A stretch of DNA of 18,952 bases from DATCDR01 sp036510575 (lineage in GTDB: Bacteria > Actinomycetota > Acidimicrobiia > Acidimicrobiales > Bog-793). The DNA lies in assembly GCA_036510575.1 (NCBI GenBank), contig DATCDR010000040.1, positions 1 to 18,952 on the forward strand. Direction: 5' to 3'. A model generated the notes under the pieces. It made no database searches, was not told the DNA's origin, and was given only the letters and a program-made list of their open reading frames with translations. Positions 7,191 to 15,105 of the stretch are shown piece by piece (the stretch's first letter is position 1; every line of letters starts with the position of its first letter). Both the position numbers and the translations under genes were made by a program.

Positions 7191-8825
7191 TCAACTCGAG
7201 ACGTGGAAGCCATGGGGGTACGTGAGCACGCGATAGGTCCCGATGTCATAGGTCGCGGCGGGGGCTCCGAACGACTTCTGCGCCGCAGCGGCCGTCACGT
7301 TCTGCCAGACGTTTCCAGAGTCGTAGACGAAGAACCTGAAGGTCTGTCCGTCGTACCACGACGCTGCCGACTGCAAGGTGTAGCGCTGCAACGTCCCGGT
7401 CGAGCCCGGGGCGACGGGCCGGACCTCCACCTCGTCGCGCGTGTCCACCGTCACGATCGAGGAGCTCCAATAGTCGCCCACGCCAGATTTAAAGCCGTTG
7501 CTGATCAGGAAGGCACTGAGCGATCGCGCTTCTTGGGGAGCGCTCCCTCCGAGTGAGTAGGCACCGAAGTCCACGGCGCAGAGCGCGATCACGATCAGAG
7601 CGATTGCGACGAGCGGTCGGGGATCTCGAAGGATGTGGGAACGAACGACACGAACGAGGAGTCTCGCCGAAAGCACCGCTGCGAAAACGAATCCGGGTAT
7701 CAGATAGCGCGTGAAGTCCACCGCGCCGAAGGTGGAAAACAACGCGAACGACCCGAGATCCGCGATGACAGCAACCACGAGCAACTCCTCGAATGCCGAG
7801 GATTCGCTCTCCGATGTCACAGCAGGTCGGAGCGTGAGAACCGATCGAACGATCCGGGCCAGTGCGGTGGCTAAGCCGACGATGACGACGAGAAGGAGGA
7901 GGATGTGCACCGCGCGGATCACCATCGGCGCCCGCCCGAGCCCGGGCACGACATCGGTAACGCCGAAGAGAGTGTTGATCCGGTTCGGGATCGTCTTTAG
8001 ATTCAGGATGACCTGCGAATGCTTAGCGAGAATGCTCCGGGATCCGATGGCGAACGTACCGATTCGCGTTGACACTCCTCGCACGCAGAGCGCGAGTGCT
8101 GCGCCGCCTGCCGCAGCGATGAGATGACGTGTACCAGCGCGCCATGTGCGGCGTCGTCGCCACGCGAGCCCAGCGCCGACGACCAGCGGAACGATGACAA
8201 GGGTCAAGGTGAGAAGGTCGCCGAGAAGCCCGGCCGCGACGAGCGCCGTCGCGGCCGCCAGGCTCCATCGACCAGACGATCTGGAAACTCCGACGAAGAT
8301 CAGTAGGCACCACAGCGTGGTTGCGGCATGCCATCCGCCTTGTAACAAGAAGAACGAAAGCCCAGGACCGGGAAGGGCCAGCAGCGCCACAACCAACGCC
8401 GCTCCTGCGAGAAATCCCCGGTCACTTCGACCCTGCCGGGTGACCCGCACTACCACGACCACGAGTAGGGTCGCTATCACGGCAGGCACGAGGTTGAGGA
8501 GGTCGGGCCCAACTCCGAGGAGGCGCACCGCTACTGCGTAGAAAAGCACGTCGACCGTCCAGAACGAGTCGTACGAAAGGTCCCATCCCTGCAACGTCAG
8601 ATGGCCAGAACTCAACGACTGACCCTGGAGCACGATCGTCGCGTCGTCGGAGTTACTGCCAAAGACGTGACGCGACGCCAAATCGAAGAGCACGACGAGT
8701 AGCGCGAGGGCCATCAATACCGCAACGCGTAACAACACCGCTCGCCGGGTCAATTGCATGCGAGATGAGTTCACCTCGGCCCTGGACACGACGAGGAAAG
8801 GTTCCTCGACTCGCAGTTGGCTCAT
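7191..8825 (-). CDS. Polytopic membrane glycosyltransferase-like protein (GT-C fold), third gene of the run
   Basis: A 544-residue membrane protein: a first membrane segment at about 29-50, then an extracytoplasmic loop with Asp60-Asp61 in GSNSDDATIVLQG at the place where GT-C enzymes carry catalytic acidic residues. Many further hydrophobic segments follow to about residue 435, then a C-terminal soluble domain of about 110 residues. I do not recognise a named family, so the transferase role is inferred from topology, the acidic loop and neighbours. The ATG at 8825 overlaps the TGA of the preceding MptB-like gene by 4 bp (ATGA), which decides the start and implies translational coupling. The frame stays open upstream to 8993, but that part only shadows the preceding gene. 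Confidence 0.72.
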   Translation of the reverse strand: MSQLRVEEPFLVVSRAEVNSSRMQLTRRAVLLRVAVLMALALLVVLFDLASRHVFGSNSDDATIVLQGQSLSSGHLTLQGWDLSYDSFWTVDVLFYAVAVRLLGVGPDLLNLVPAVIATLLVVVVVRVTRQGRSDRGFLAGAALVVALLALPGPGLSFFLLQGGWHAATTLWCLLIFVGVSRSSGRWSLAAATALVAAGLLGDLLTLTLVIVPLVVGAGLAWRRRRTWRAGTRHLIAAAGGAALALCVRGVSTRIGTFAIGSRSILAKHSQVILNLKTIPNRINTLFGVTDVVPGLGRAPMVIRAVHILLLLVVIVGLATALARIVRSVLTLRPAVTSESESSAFEELLVVAVIADLGSFALFSTFGAVDFTRYLIPGFVFAAVLSARLLVRVVRSHILRDPRPLVAIALIVIALCAVDFGAYSLGGSAPQEARSLSAFLISNGFKSGVGDYWSSSIVTVDTRDEVEVRPVAPGSTGTLQRYTLQSAASWYDGQTFRFFVYDSGNVWQNVTAAAAQKSFGAPAATYDIGTYRVLTYPHGFHVSS

Positions 8826-10588
8826 AGACGGAAGGTCTGCGACGACATTGTCCGAGCCTCGACCGTGCTTGCAACGAGGCGCCGAAGCCCAAGCCCACTC
8901 GAGCTCGACGATCTCGCGCCGAGTACGCGCAGCTTTCGGACCGTGACCACCAGCAAAAGTGTGGCAAGGAGAATCACGCCGCCGCGAAGCCACACGTCAA
9001 GGCCCTGCACCTGCTGGATCACCACGGCTCCTATCGGCACACCGAGAAAGCTCGCGAAGGAGGACCCGACGACAATCGCGAGCAAAGTACGCGCCGACGC
9101 TACGGGGGCGAGAACGATCAGTCCCCAGGTGAGGTACCAGGGCTGTACGGCAGGCCCGAGCAGCGCTACCGCCAACAGACTCAATCCGAGTGCTCGTACA
9201 AGCCCGATGCGATCGCAGTGCGTCAGTAGATAGAGACTGACCGCGAACGCAACGACAAGGCCAGCGAAGCGGGTCGCCGCTACCGCGTCCGAGGTCATGC
9301 CATGGAGCCCAATGGAAAAGAGGACCTTCCCGAAGAACATCCCGAGACCGGTCGGTACGTCCAGCCAGGTGCGCGCCACTCCCGGATTTGAGAGGCCGCT
9401 GATCCAACCCCACCCAAGGCCCGTCAATTGGGCCAGCGCGGCCATAACTGCCGCGCCGATCGTGGCCGCGATCCCAACGCCGAGGACTCGACGCGGCGGG
9501 CCGCTCTCGCGCTCGCCAAGGCAGCTCCAGCCGATAAAGACGACTCCAAGCGCCGCAGGAGCCTTTACCGAAACAGCGCACGCGCAAAACACGATGCCAA
9601 GAATCGGATGTCGATAGAGCGCTAGCGCAACGCCCACCACGAGCAAGCCGACCATCAGGGCATCGTTATGGGCGCCGCCGACCAGGTGCAAAAGAACCAG
9701 AGGGTTCAGCGCCACGAGAATTACTGCCAGCATCGGGTCGCGATGAAAGTAACGCGCGATGAATCCGACCCCGACTGCAGCAAGGACCACTCCGATTAGC
9801 GCGAGCAGGCGAAGCACGACCACGCTCATAAGGACCGAGTGTCCGCTTACCGACACGATGGAGCCGTCGATCCGTAAGAAGAGGGGGCCGTAGGGCGAGG
9901 CACTCTGCCACCAGATCGGATCAGCGAGCGTCGTGAATGCGGTGCCGGTGCCCATCACACCCGGGCCGTAGGCGTACGGGCTGATGTGATGGCTCACCAT
10001 CTCGCCTTGCGCGGCGTAGGTATACACGTCACGACTAAAGATCGGCGCCACTACGAGCATCGGAAGTGTCCAAGCGACGAACGTTGCGGCGGTCTGTGAC
10101 CACGACACCGTCTTCGATCGAAGCCTGATCTGGAGCAGCCAGAACCACGCGAAGAGCATCAGCACCATGCCGCTTAGAACTGCGAATACTCCGACGAACG
10201 ACGGCGGGCCGGGTGAAGTTGCGGAAAGACCAAAGAACCACGCATACGGCAGTTGCTTAAACGCGTAGGGCGATGTCGACTGCGACGCCCCAAGCAGTAT
10301 CAACCCGGACCCGATCGCGCCAAGAGCGCCAGGGAGGAACACGCGCTGGCGCGTCGATCCCTCGGGTGCGAGACGCGTCACGAGCGATCTCAATGCAGTT
10401 GTGGCACCGATCGAGATCGCTTCCGCCTCGACCCCCGCACGTCGAGCCGCGGACTCTACGATAACCCGCGAGCGAACCGCACTCCTGTCGCGAAGAGCCG
10501 CCCGCACATGGCTCACTGCAGTGGCACGGACCGATCGGCCATCAGCGTCGTCCCTTGTCGATTCGGCTGGAGGCGGGAGAGTTCTCAC
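8822..10588 (-). CDS. MptB-like polyprenol-phosphomannose-dependent alpha-1,6-mannosyltransferase
   Basis: A 588-residue membrane protein. MptA/MptB enzymes of actinobacteria extend the alpha-1,6-mannan backbone of lipomannan using polyprenyl-phosphate mannose outside the membrane. Recognisable blocks: SRDVYTYAAQGEM (185-197, with the likely catalytic Asp187), ISPYAYGPG (202-210), SPYGPLF (231-237), then NPLVLLHLVGGAHNDALM, WLDVPTGLG and QPWYLTWG. The first membrane segment begins near residue 85, so there is a long polar N-terminus. The start is GTG at 10588, overlapping the TGA of the preceding gene by 4 bp (GTGA). The frame remains open upstream to 11494, but that part is an Arg/Ser-rich shadow of the preceding gene. 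The mptB-type assignment rests on motifs; substrate and linkage are inferred. Confidence 0.8.
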   Translation of the reverse strand: MRTLPPPAESTRDDADGRSVRATAVSHVRAALRDRSAVRSRVIVESAARRAGVEAEAISIGATTALRSLVTRLAPEGSTRQRVFLPGALGAIGSGLILLGASQSTSPYAFKQLPYAWFFGLSATSPGPPSFVGVFAVLSGMVLMLFAWFWLLQIRLRSKTVSWSQTAATFVAWTLPMLVVAPIFSRDVYTYAAQGEMVSHHISPYAYGPGVMGTGTAFTTLADPIWWQSASPYGPLFLRIDGSIVSVSGHSVLMSVVVLRLLALIGVVLAAVGVGFIARYFHRDPMLAVILVALNPLVLLHLVGGAHNDALMVGLLVVGVALALYRHPILGIVFCACAVSVKAPAALGVVFIGWSCLGERESGPPRRVLGVGIAATIGAAVMAALAQLTGLGWGWISGLSNPGVARTWLDVPTGLGMFFGKVLFSIGLHGMTSDAVAATRFAGLVVAFAVSLYLLTHCDRIGLVRALGLSLLAVALLGPAVQPWYLTWGLIVLAPVASARTLLAIVVGSSFASFLGVPIGAVVIQQVQGLDVWLRGGVILLATLLLVVTVRKLRVLGARSSSSSGLGLRRLVASTVEARTMSSQTFRL

Positions 10589-11853
10589 TCGGTCGACTCT
10601 GGCGCGGCCGCTAGGAGGACTCGCTTTTCCGAGGCGCCCCGCGGCCCTGGAGGGACCGCCGGCGCACTCCCGGCTCCCGGCCCGATCGTGGCCGCGCCGA
10701 GCGCACTGGCGCCGACTAGGAAGTATCTGACCCTCGACACCCACGGCGCGATCTCTTGTGCCCACCAGTTCGAGGCCTGCGACGGAGCGACGCTCGCATT
10801 CGTCAGATAGAGCGTCGCGAACGTCCCGTAGTAGTCGGCTAGCCCCGCGACGGTTAAGAGAATGAGCGTCCAAATCGGCCACTCCGCGACGAGTGCCATC
10901 ACAAAGAGCCAGAGGGTGTACTGCGGTGAATAGACCTTGTTGAGGAGCAGGAACACCACGAAAGTAATGACTGCAGCACGCTCGACGCTTCCTCCTCGCC
11001 AGACGGCTCGAATTCCGACAAGCATTGCGATGAGAACGGCCGCGCCGATAACTGTATCTTGCGCCTTGACGTTTTGTCCTACCAGCCCGATGATGCCCAC
11101 TCCACTGCGAGCGGCATTGAAGGACAAAAAGAACGTCCAATTGTGATATCCCGCGATTGCGAATGGCACGTTGAGCACCACGCAAACGGCGATAAACCAG
11201 CCAAGGAGCTGACGAAGGTGAGTCGTCTCCTTGTCGCGGTACAGCCGAGCTATCAAGAACGGTAGATAGACGATCGGAAACAACTTTGCACAGGTACCGA
11301 ACGCGAGTGCCACGCCTGCGGCACGCCAGCGTCGCTCTTGGACCATCCAAAGGCCCAAGGCGAGAAACCCGATTCCCAAAACATCCCAGTTCAAGAGCGA
11401 GAAGATGAACAACAGGGGCGTTGCCGCGAGCCACCAGTAGGTAAGCGGCACGATCCTGCGAAGCGAATAGAGCCCACCGAGTCCCGCGATCCACAAACCG
11501 ACCGCTGAAGCGACGAAATCACCGTTGGCCCCTGGCGCATACGAGGCCGCCCACATGAAGAGCCCAGTCACTACGGGGTACTCGATTCTCGCCTGAACGT
11601 AAGGGATGGGATGGCTCCACAGTCCGCGTTCCGCGTAGAGCCGGTATATGTCGGAATACGCCAGGTGCTTGTACGCCCAGACGTTGTAGCCATTCGGATC
11701 TACCGTTGACGGATCGATCAGATGACCGTTCGGTGTTACGAGCCCGTGGGGGATCAAATGCCACGCCGCGAGCACAAACCAAACGGTCATCACGACCGCG
11801 ACAAGCCCGAAATGCGCTGCGATCCAGGCGTTGACGCGATCCGCGCGACTCAA
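10585..11853 (-). CDS. GT87/DUF2029-like mannosyltransferase, first gene of the glycan run
   Basis: A 422-residue polytopic membrane protein resembling GT87 (DUF2029) polyprenyl-phosphate-mannose-dependent alpha-mannosyltransferases. Evidence: an N-terminal membrane segment (about 15-32), an outer loop with NGYNVWAYKHLAYSDIY (54-70, with candidate catalytic Asp68), ARIEYPVVTGLFMW (88-101), NWDVLGIGF, then AGVALAFGTCAKLFPIVYLP and KVYSPQYTLW, all typical in order. The C-terminus ends in a Pro/Ala-rich cytosolic tail. I chose TTG at 11853 because GGAAGGG lies 8 nt upstream; the open frame to 12213 adds about 120 residues of non-membrane, low-complexity sequence. It overlaps the MptB-like gene by 4 bp and heads the minus-strand run. 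Exact acceptor and linkage cannot be read from sequence. Confidence 0.78.
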   Translation of the reverse strand: MSRADRVNAWIAAHFGLVAVVMTVWFVLAAWHLIPHGLVTPNGHLIDPSTVDPNGYNVWAYKHLAYSDIYRLYAERGLWSHPIPYVQARIEYPVVTGLFMWAASYAPGANGDFVASAVGLWIAGLGGLYSLRRIVPLTYWWLAATPLLFIFSLLNWDVLGIGFLALGLWMVQERRWRAAGVALAFGTCAKLFPIVYLPFLIARLYRDKETTHLRQLLGWFIAVCVVLNVPFAIAGYHNWTFFLSFNAARSGVGIIGLVGQNVKAQDTVIGAAVLIAMLVGIRAVWRGGSVERAAVITFVVFLLLNKVYSPQYTLWLFVMALVAEWPIWTLILLTVAGLADYYGTFATLYLTNASVAPSQASNWWAQEIAPWVSRVRYFLVGASALGAATIGPGAGSAPAVPPGPRGASEKRVLLAAAPESTE

Positions 11854-12326
11854 GTTGGTATCCCTTCCTCGGCCGGCTGCCACCGCCTCATTGACGGTCA
11901 GAGCGACCCTTGCTTGCCACGCCGAATCGGAGAAGACGGTGCTCGCTGCAATGCCTGTGTCGGACGCCGAGGTTAGATCGGCGTACCTACTGCTGCAACG
12001 CAGGCCCAGGGGTTGCGACCCGCCATGAACGACCCGAGCGGACGCGCCCGGTTCGCGCCGCCGCGGCGAGCCATGAACCGACCTCAGCTCCCAATGCGCC
12101 TTGTCAGATGGGCGAGTGCCGACCTGATCGGCGATCACGGGGCGCTTCGTGCGCTTTGGTGTGGCCTCAAGCAGCACAACGGCACGCTGCATCCCCGATC
12201 GCCTAAGCGACACCCGGCCGCCGCGACGGGCGGCGCTCGCCGACGCCGCTTGCTCCTCTGAACACCAGGGCTCGCCCGAGGTAGCGTCATGACCGTCACC
12301 TGAGACTTGAGAAGATGGAGAGTGCG
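11854..12326. other. Divergent intergenic region
   Basis: These 473 bp separate the glycan run (minus) from the ABM/Lon-N pair (plus). Open frames inside are Arg/Pro/Ala-rich, match nothing I recognise and look like chance frames. The region should hold both promoters, but I found no convincing -35/-10 pair on either strand. Confidence 0.5.
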
Positions 12327-12623
12327 ATGGTCATCGTTGCAGGCTGGATCGACGTCGACGCAGCAGAGCGCGACGAGTACCTCGCGGCACGAACAGAGGG
12401 AATGATCAAGACTCGGCAGGAACCAGGATGCGTCGAGTTCGTGTTCAGCCCAGACCCGCTTCTCGACGGGAGATGTCGGCTATTCGAGATCTGGGAGTCG
12501 CGAGAGCACCTTGACGTTCACCTCGGCCTCATGCGATCAAACCCAGCCCCTAGTGGAGGCATTCAGGTCGTCGGTCGCGAGGTTCTCATCTACGACGTGA
12601 GCGGTTCCGCTCCGATCGGCTAA
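12327..12623 (+). CDS. ABM-domain protein (putative quinol monooxygenase, YgiN-like)
   Basis: A 98-residue dimeric alpha/beta-barrel protein of the antibiotic biosynthesis monooxygenase (ABM) superfamily. Members oxidise quinols or polyketides without a cofactor, degrade haem, or have no known substrate. The signature order is present: the opening strand MVIVAGWIDVDA, TRQEPGCVEFVFSPDP (29-44) and RLFEIWESREHLDVH (51-65). Length is typical for a single domain. ATG at 12327 is preferred over the ATG at 12315 because GGAG lies 6 nt upstream and the mature fold begins at once. It is 7 bp ahead of the Lon-N gene and probably co-transcribed. The substrate is unknown. Confidence 0.8.
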   Translation: MVIVAGWIDVDAAERDEYLAARTEGMIKTRQEPGCVEFVFSPDPLLDGRCRLFEIWESREHLDVHLGLMRSNPAPSGGIQVVGREVLIYDVSGSAPIG

Positions 12624-12630
12624 GAGTCTC

Positions 12631-13284
12631 GTGTCGGACGAAGGGCTCGGCTCGGATCCTCCATTCGAGCTTCCGATGTTCCCGCTCGGATCGGTGCTGT
12701 TCCCGCACGAGATGTTGCCGCTGCACGTCTTCGAGGAGCGCTACCGCCTGATGATCGCCTCCTGCTTGGCCGGTGACCAACGCTTCGGCGTGGTGCTCAT
12801 CGCTCGCGGACGGGAAGTTGGCGGCGGTGACGTGCGCTACGACCGCGGGACAGTAGCGACCATCGAGGTCGCCTCGCCAACGTCCGATGGCAGGTACGGC
12901 CTGCTCGCCCGGGGCGGTGACCGTCTACGAGTTCACACGTGGCTCGAGGATTCGCCGTACCCACGTGCGCTCGTAAGCATCGACATCAACGAGCCCCCAG
13001 GTGACCTCGCCGTCGAGATCGCGTCGACGCTGGCGCGACTTCGAGGCCTTCGGGAGCTCTGGGCAGCTCTCGAGGAGGGACCTCCGCTCCCCGAACAGCT
13101 CGGCCTAGGCGCCGACTCCAACGAGCAGATCTGGCGGCTTTGCTCAGCGACACCGCTTGGGCCGTTGGACCGCCAGCGCGTTCTCGAAGCGCGTGATCCT
13201 CTCGAACGACTCGCGTTACTCGATGAACAGATCGCCGAACGCCGAGGCGACTACGAGGCGCTGTTGAAGGAGCGTTCGGAGTAG
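12631..13284 (+). CDS. Lon protease N-terminal (substrate-binding) domain protein
   Basis: A 217-residue soluble protein consisting of a stand-alone Lon N-terminal (LAN) domain, with no ATPase or peptidase part. Seen: FELPMFPLGSVLFPHEMLPL (12-31), HVFEERYRLMI (32-42), DQRFGVVLIARGREVGGGD (49-67) and GTVATIEV (73-80). A helical C-terminal half (about 120-215) contains RQRVLEARDPLERLALLDEQ, as in the bacterial family. In full-length Lon this domain helps bind substrates; the function of the solitary form is not established. The start is GTG at 12631, 7 bp after the ABM stop codon, so expression may be coupled. The gene converges on the DUF5666 gene with a 12-bp gap. Confidence 0.88.
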   Translation: MSDEGLGSDPPFELPMFPLGSVLFPHEMLPLHVFEERYRLMIASCLAGDQRFGVVLIARGREVGGGDVRYDRGTVATIEVASPTSDGRYGLLARGGDRLRVHTWLEDSPYPRALVSIDINEPPGDLAVEIASTLARLRGLRELWAALEEGPPLPEQLGLGADSNEQIWRLCSATPLGPLDRQRVLEARDPLERLALLDEQIAERRGDYEALLKERSE

Positions 13285-13296
13285 CTCGACCGCAAG

Positions 13297-14061
13297 CTAT
13301 CCGCCGAATCCTCCTCCACCGAAGCCACCGCCACCGCCACCGAAGCCACCAGCGGTGCCCGGCTGGATGACGCGTATCGCAGTCGCCGTGATGACCGATC
13401 CAGACGTCGTTCCCTCAACGATCACGTCTTCGCCGGTCTTCAAAGCCGATAGGCCGCTCAGCGTGCCGCTACTACTGGCGTAGGTCGTCGCGGATGTCAC
13501 GTCCACAGTTTCCGGGCTCCCTCCCCTGGAGCTGACCGTGAATGAACTTGTCCCAATTGCCGTTACCGATCCGAATGCGCCGGGCCTACCGCCTGGCCCG
13601 CTCCCGCGCCCGAAGCCCGCGAACCGACCCGTCACCCGCGAGGCGGTGACCGCCGATGATGACGTACCGGTCCCATACACCGCTACGAACGTGCCCTTCT
13701 TTAGTGAGGACAGCCCGGTGATGCCCCTACCGGAGAACGTCGTTGAACTCGTGACCGTAACGGTCGTCGTAGTCCCCGTACGAGTCGTCACCGTGAAGGT
13801 CGATGCGGACACGGCAGCCACTGTTCCGCTCACTTGCGGCGTCGTAAAGCTCGACGGCCGCGTGCCTGCGGCCGGGCCCGACCCGCTCGGGACCGTCGAA
13901 CTCGGCGCGGTCGCGCCAGGGGATGACTTCGATGAGAGACTCGCGGTCACGAGGCCAGCTACGACGCCGACGGCGACGACGAGCACCGCCACTATCAACC
14001 ATGTCGTCCGGCGACTTCGCGTCGCGGCCGGCGGCGTCCCCTCATTCGAGCGATCTGTCAT
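13297..14061 (-). CDS. Membrane-anchored DUF5666 protein with Gly/Phe-rich tail
   Basis: A 254-residue protein with a short cytosolic head, one membrane segment (about 21-41) and a Ser/Thr/Pro/Gly-rich linker (42-75). Two beta-rich repeats follow that resemble DUF5666 units (about 76-145 and 163-232). Each has the pattern G-V-A/S-S-F-T-V, then T-V-x-V-T-S-x-T-T, then L-S-x-L-K-x-G, then a Val/Ala-rich strand. It ends in a Gly/Phe tail (GGFGGGGGGFGGGGFGG). It is probably extracytoplasmic; no enzymatic motif is visible. ATG at 14061 is chosen because AGGAGAGG precedes it directly; an upstream ATG at 14097 lacks such a site. DUF5666 repeats are common in exported proteins of unknown function, so no function is proposed. 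Confidence 0.75.
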   Translation of the reverse strand: MTDRSNEGTPPAATRSRRTTWLIVAVLVVAVGVVAGLVTASLSSKSSPGATAPSSTVPSGSGPAAGTRPSSFTTPQVSGTVAAVSASTFTVTTRTGTTTTVTVTSSTTFSGRGITGLSSLKKGTFVAVYGTGTSSSAVTASRVTGRFAGFGRGSGPGGRPGAFGSVTAIGTSSFTVSSRGGSPETVDVTSATTYASSSGTLSGLSALKTGEDVIVEGTTSGSVITATAIRVIQPGTAGGFGGGGGGFGGGGFGG

Positions 14062-14130
14062 TTCCTCTCCTACGACGTCCGTATCATCGGACCTCATGTT
14101 CCCAGCGGTTCCTGTGAGGACCTAGGGAGG

Positions 14131-14165
14131 CCTCTGAATTTGATCTGTGAGCTCCGCTTCAGAGG
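14131..14165 (-). terminator. Inverted repeat after the aldo/keto reductase gene
   Basis: CCTCTGAA (14131-14138) and TTCAGAGG (14158-14165) form a perfect 8-bp stem with a 19-nt loop, starting 28 bp after the reductase stop. It may end reductase transcription before the DUF5666 gene. The long loop and missing T tract lower confidence. Confidence 0.35.
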
Positions 14166-14192
14166 GAACGCGGCCGGCCAAGTGAGGCTCGA

Positions 14193-15044
14193 CTAACCGA
14201 GCGCAGCGAAGTCGTCCTCGCTCAGATCCATCGCCACTCCCGCCAGGTTCTCCTCGAAGTGCGCGACCGATGAGGTCCCCGCGATCGGAAGCATTACCGG
14301 AGAGCGCCGTAGCAGCCACGAAAGCGCGACCTGCGTAAGCGTCGCGCCGTGCTTCGTCGCGATCTCCGCGGCGCTGCGATTGCGCTCGAGATTGGCGAGG
14401 GGCGCCCACGGCAGGAACGCGATGCGCTCGTAGAGACAGCGTTCAAGCACGGCCTCAGAAGATCGGTCACCGAGGTTGTAGCGATTCTGCACCGAGACGA
14501 TCGACGTGATCGACTGGGCCTCTTGAAGCTGGTCGATGGTGACGTTCGAAAGCCCGATATGCAAGACCTTGCCCTCCCCCTTCAGCTCCACGAGCGCTCC
14601 GAGTGACTCGGCGAGCGACACCGAGGGGTCTACACGATGGAACTGGTAGAGCGGTATCTGCTCAAGTCGAAGGCGTCGGAGACTTCCTTCGCAGGCCGCC
14701 CGCAAGTGCTCAGGGCTCCCGTCTGCTTGCCACTGGCCCGGACCGGATCGGACAAGTCCGCCTTTTGTCGCGATGACGAGATCTTCGGGGTACGGCATCA
14801 ACGCTTCCGCAATGAGCTCCTCGGACACAGAAGGTCCGTACGCGTCCGCGGTATCGATCAAGTTGACTCCGAGGTCGATTGCCCGACGGAGGACCGCGAT
14901 GGCTCCTGCGTGATCCGGCGGTGGTCCCCACACCCCGTCTCCAGTGATTCTCATCGCTCCAAAACCAAATCGGTTGACGACGAGATCGTCGCCGATCTCG
15001 AGGACTCCCACGTCGCTGGCGGTAGTCGAGCGAAGTTCAATCAT
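14193..15044 (-). CDS. Aldo/keto reductase
   Basis: A 283-residue NADPH-dependent oxidoreductase of the AKR superfamily, which reduces aldehydes or ketones in the cytosol. The catalytic tetrad is present: Asp64 and Tyr69 in LIDTADAYG, Lys94 in IATKGG and His136 in YQFHRVDP. The nucleotide-binding end of the barrel is visible in QNRYNLGD, LPWAPLA and IAGTSSVAHFEENL. The N-terminal strand FGFGAMRITGDGVWGPP matches a bacterial subgroup often labelled oxidoreductase. The start is ATG at 15044 with a strong AAGGAG 7 nt upstream. It lies 61 bp downstream of the exchanger gene on the same strand and may be co-transcribed. The substrate cannot be inferred. Confidence 0.92.
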   Translation of the reverse strand: MIELRSTTASDVGVLEIGDDLVVNRFGFGAMRITGDGVWGPPPDHAGAIAVLRRAIDLGVNLIDTADAYGPSVSEELIAEALMPYPEDLVIATKGGLVRSGPGQWQADGSPEHLRAACEGSLRRLRLEQIPLYQFHRVDPSVSLAESLGALVELKGEGKVLHIGLSNVTIDQLQEAQSITSIVSVQNRYNLGDRSSEAVLERCLYERIAFLPWAPLANLERNRSAAEIATKHGATLTQVALSWLLRRSPVMLPIAGTSSVAHFEENLAGVAMDLSEDDFAALG

Positions 15045-15105
15045 CGGCTAACTCCTTGGTGGTCGTTTGAGAAGCAGGCACGTTGTCCGCAGTCGTCTTC
15101 AAGCG

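Noticed and set aside
8826..8993. Upstream extension of the third glycan-run gene
   Set aside because: It lies inside the MptB-like coding region and has shadow composition. The ATGA overlap at 8825 decides the start.
10589..11494. N-terminal extension of the MptB-like frame by about 300 residues
   Set aside because: It overlaps the well-supported GT87-like gene in another frame and has Arg/Ser/Gly-rich shadow composition. The GTGA overlap at 10588 gives a natural start.
11854..12213. Upstream extension of the GT87-like gene to an ATG at 12213
   Set aside because: The added 120 residues are not membrane-like and match nothing. The TTG at 11853 has a strong ribosome-binding site.
13315..13353. 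CCACCG-type repeat
   Set aside because: It is simply the coding sequence of the Gly/Phe tail of the DUF5666 protein.
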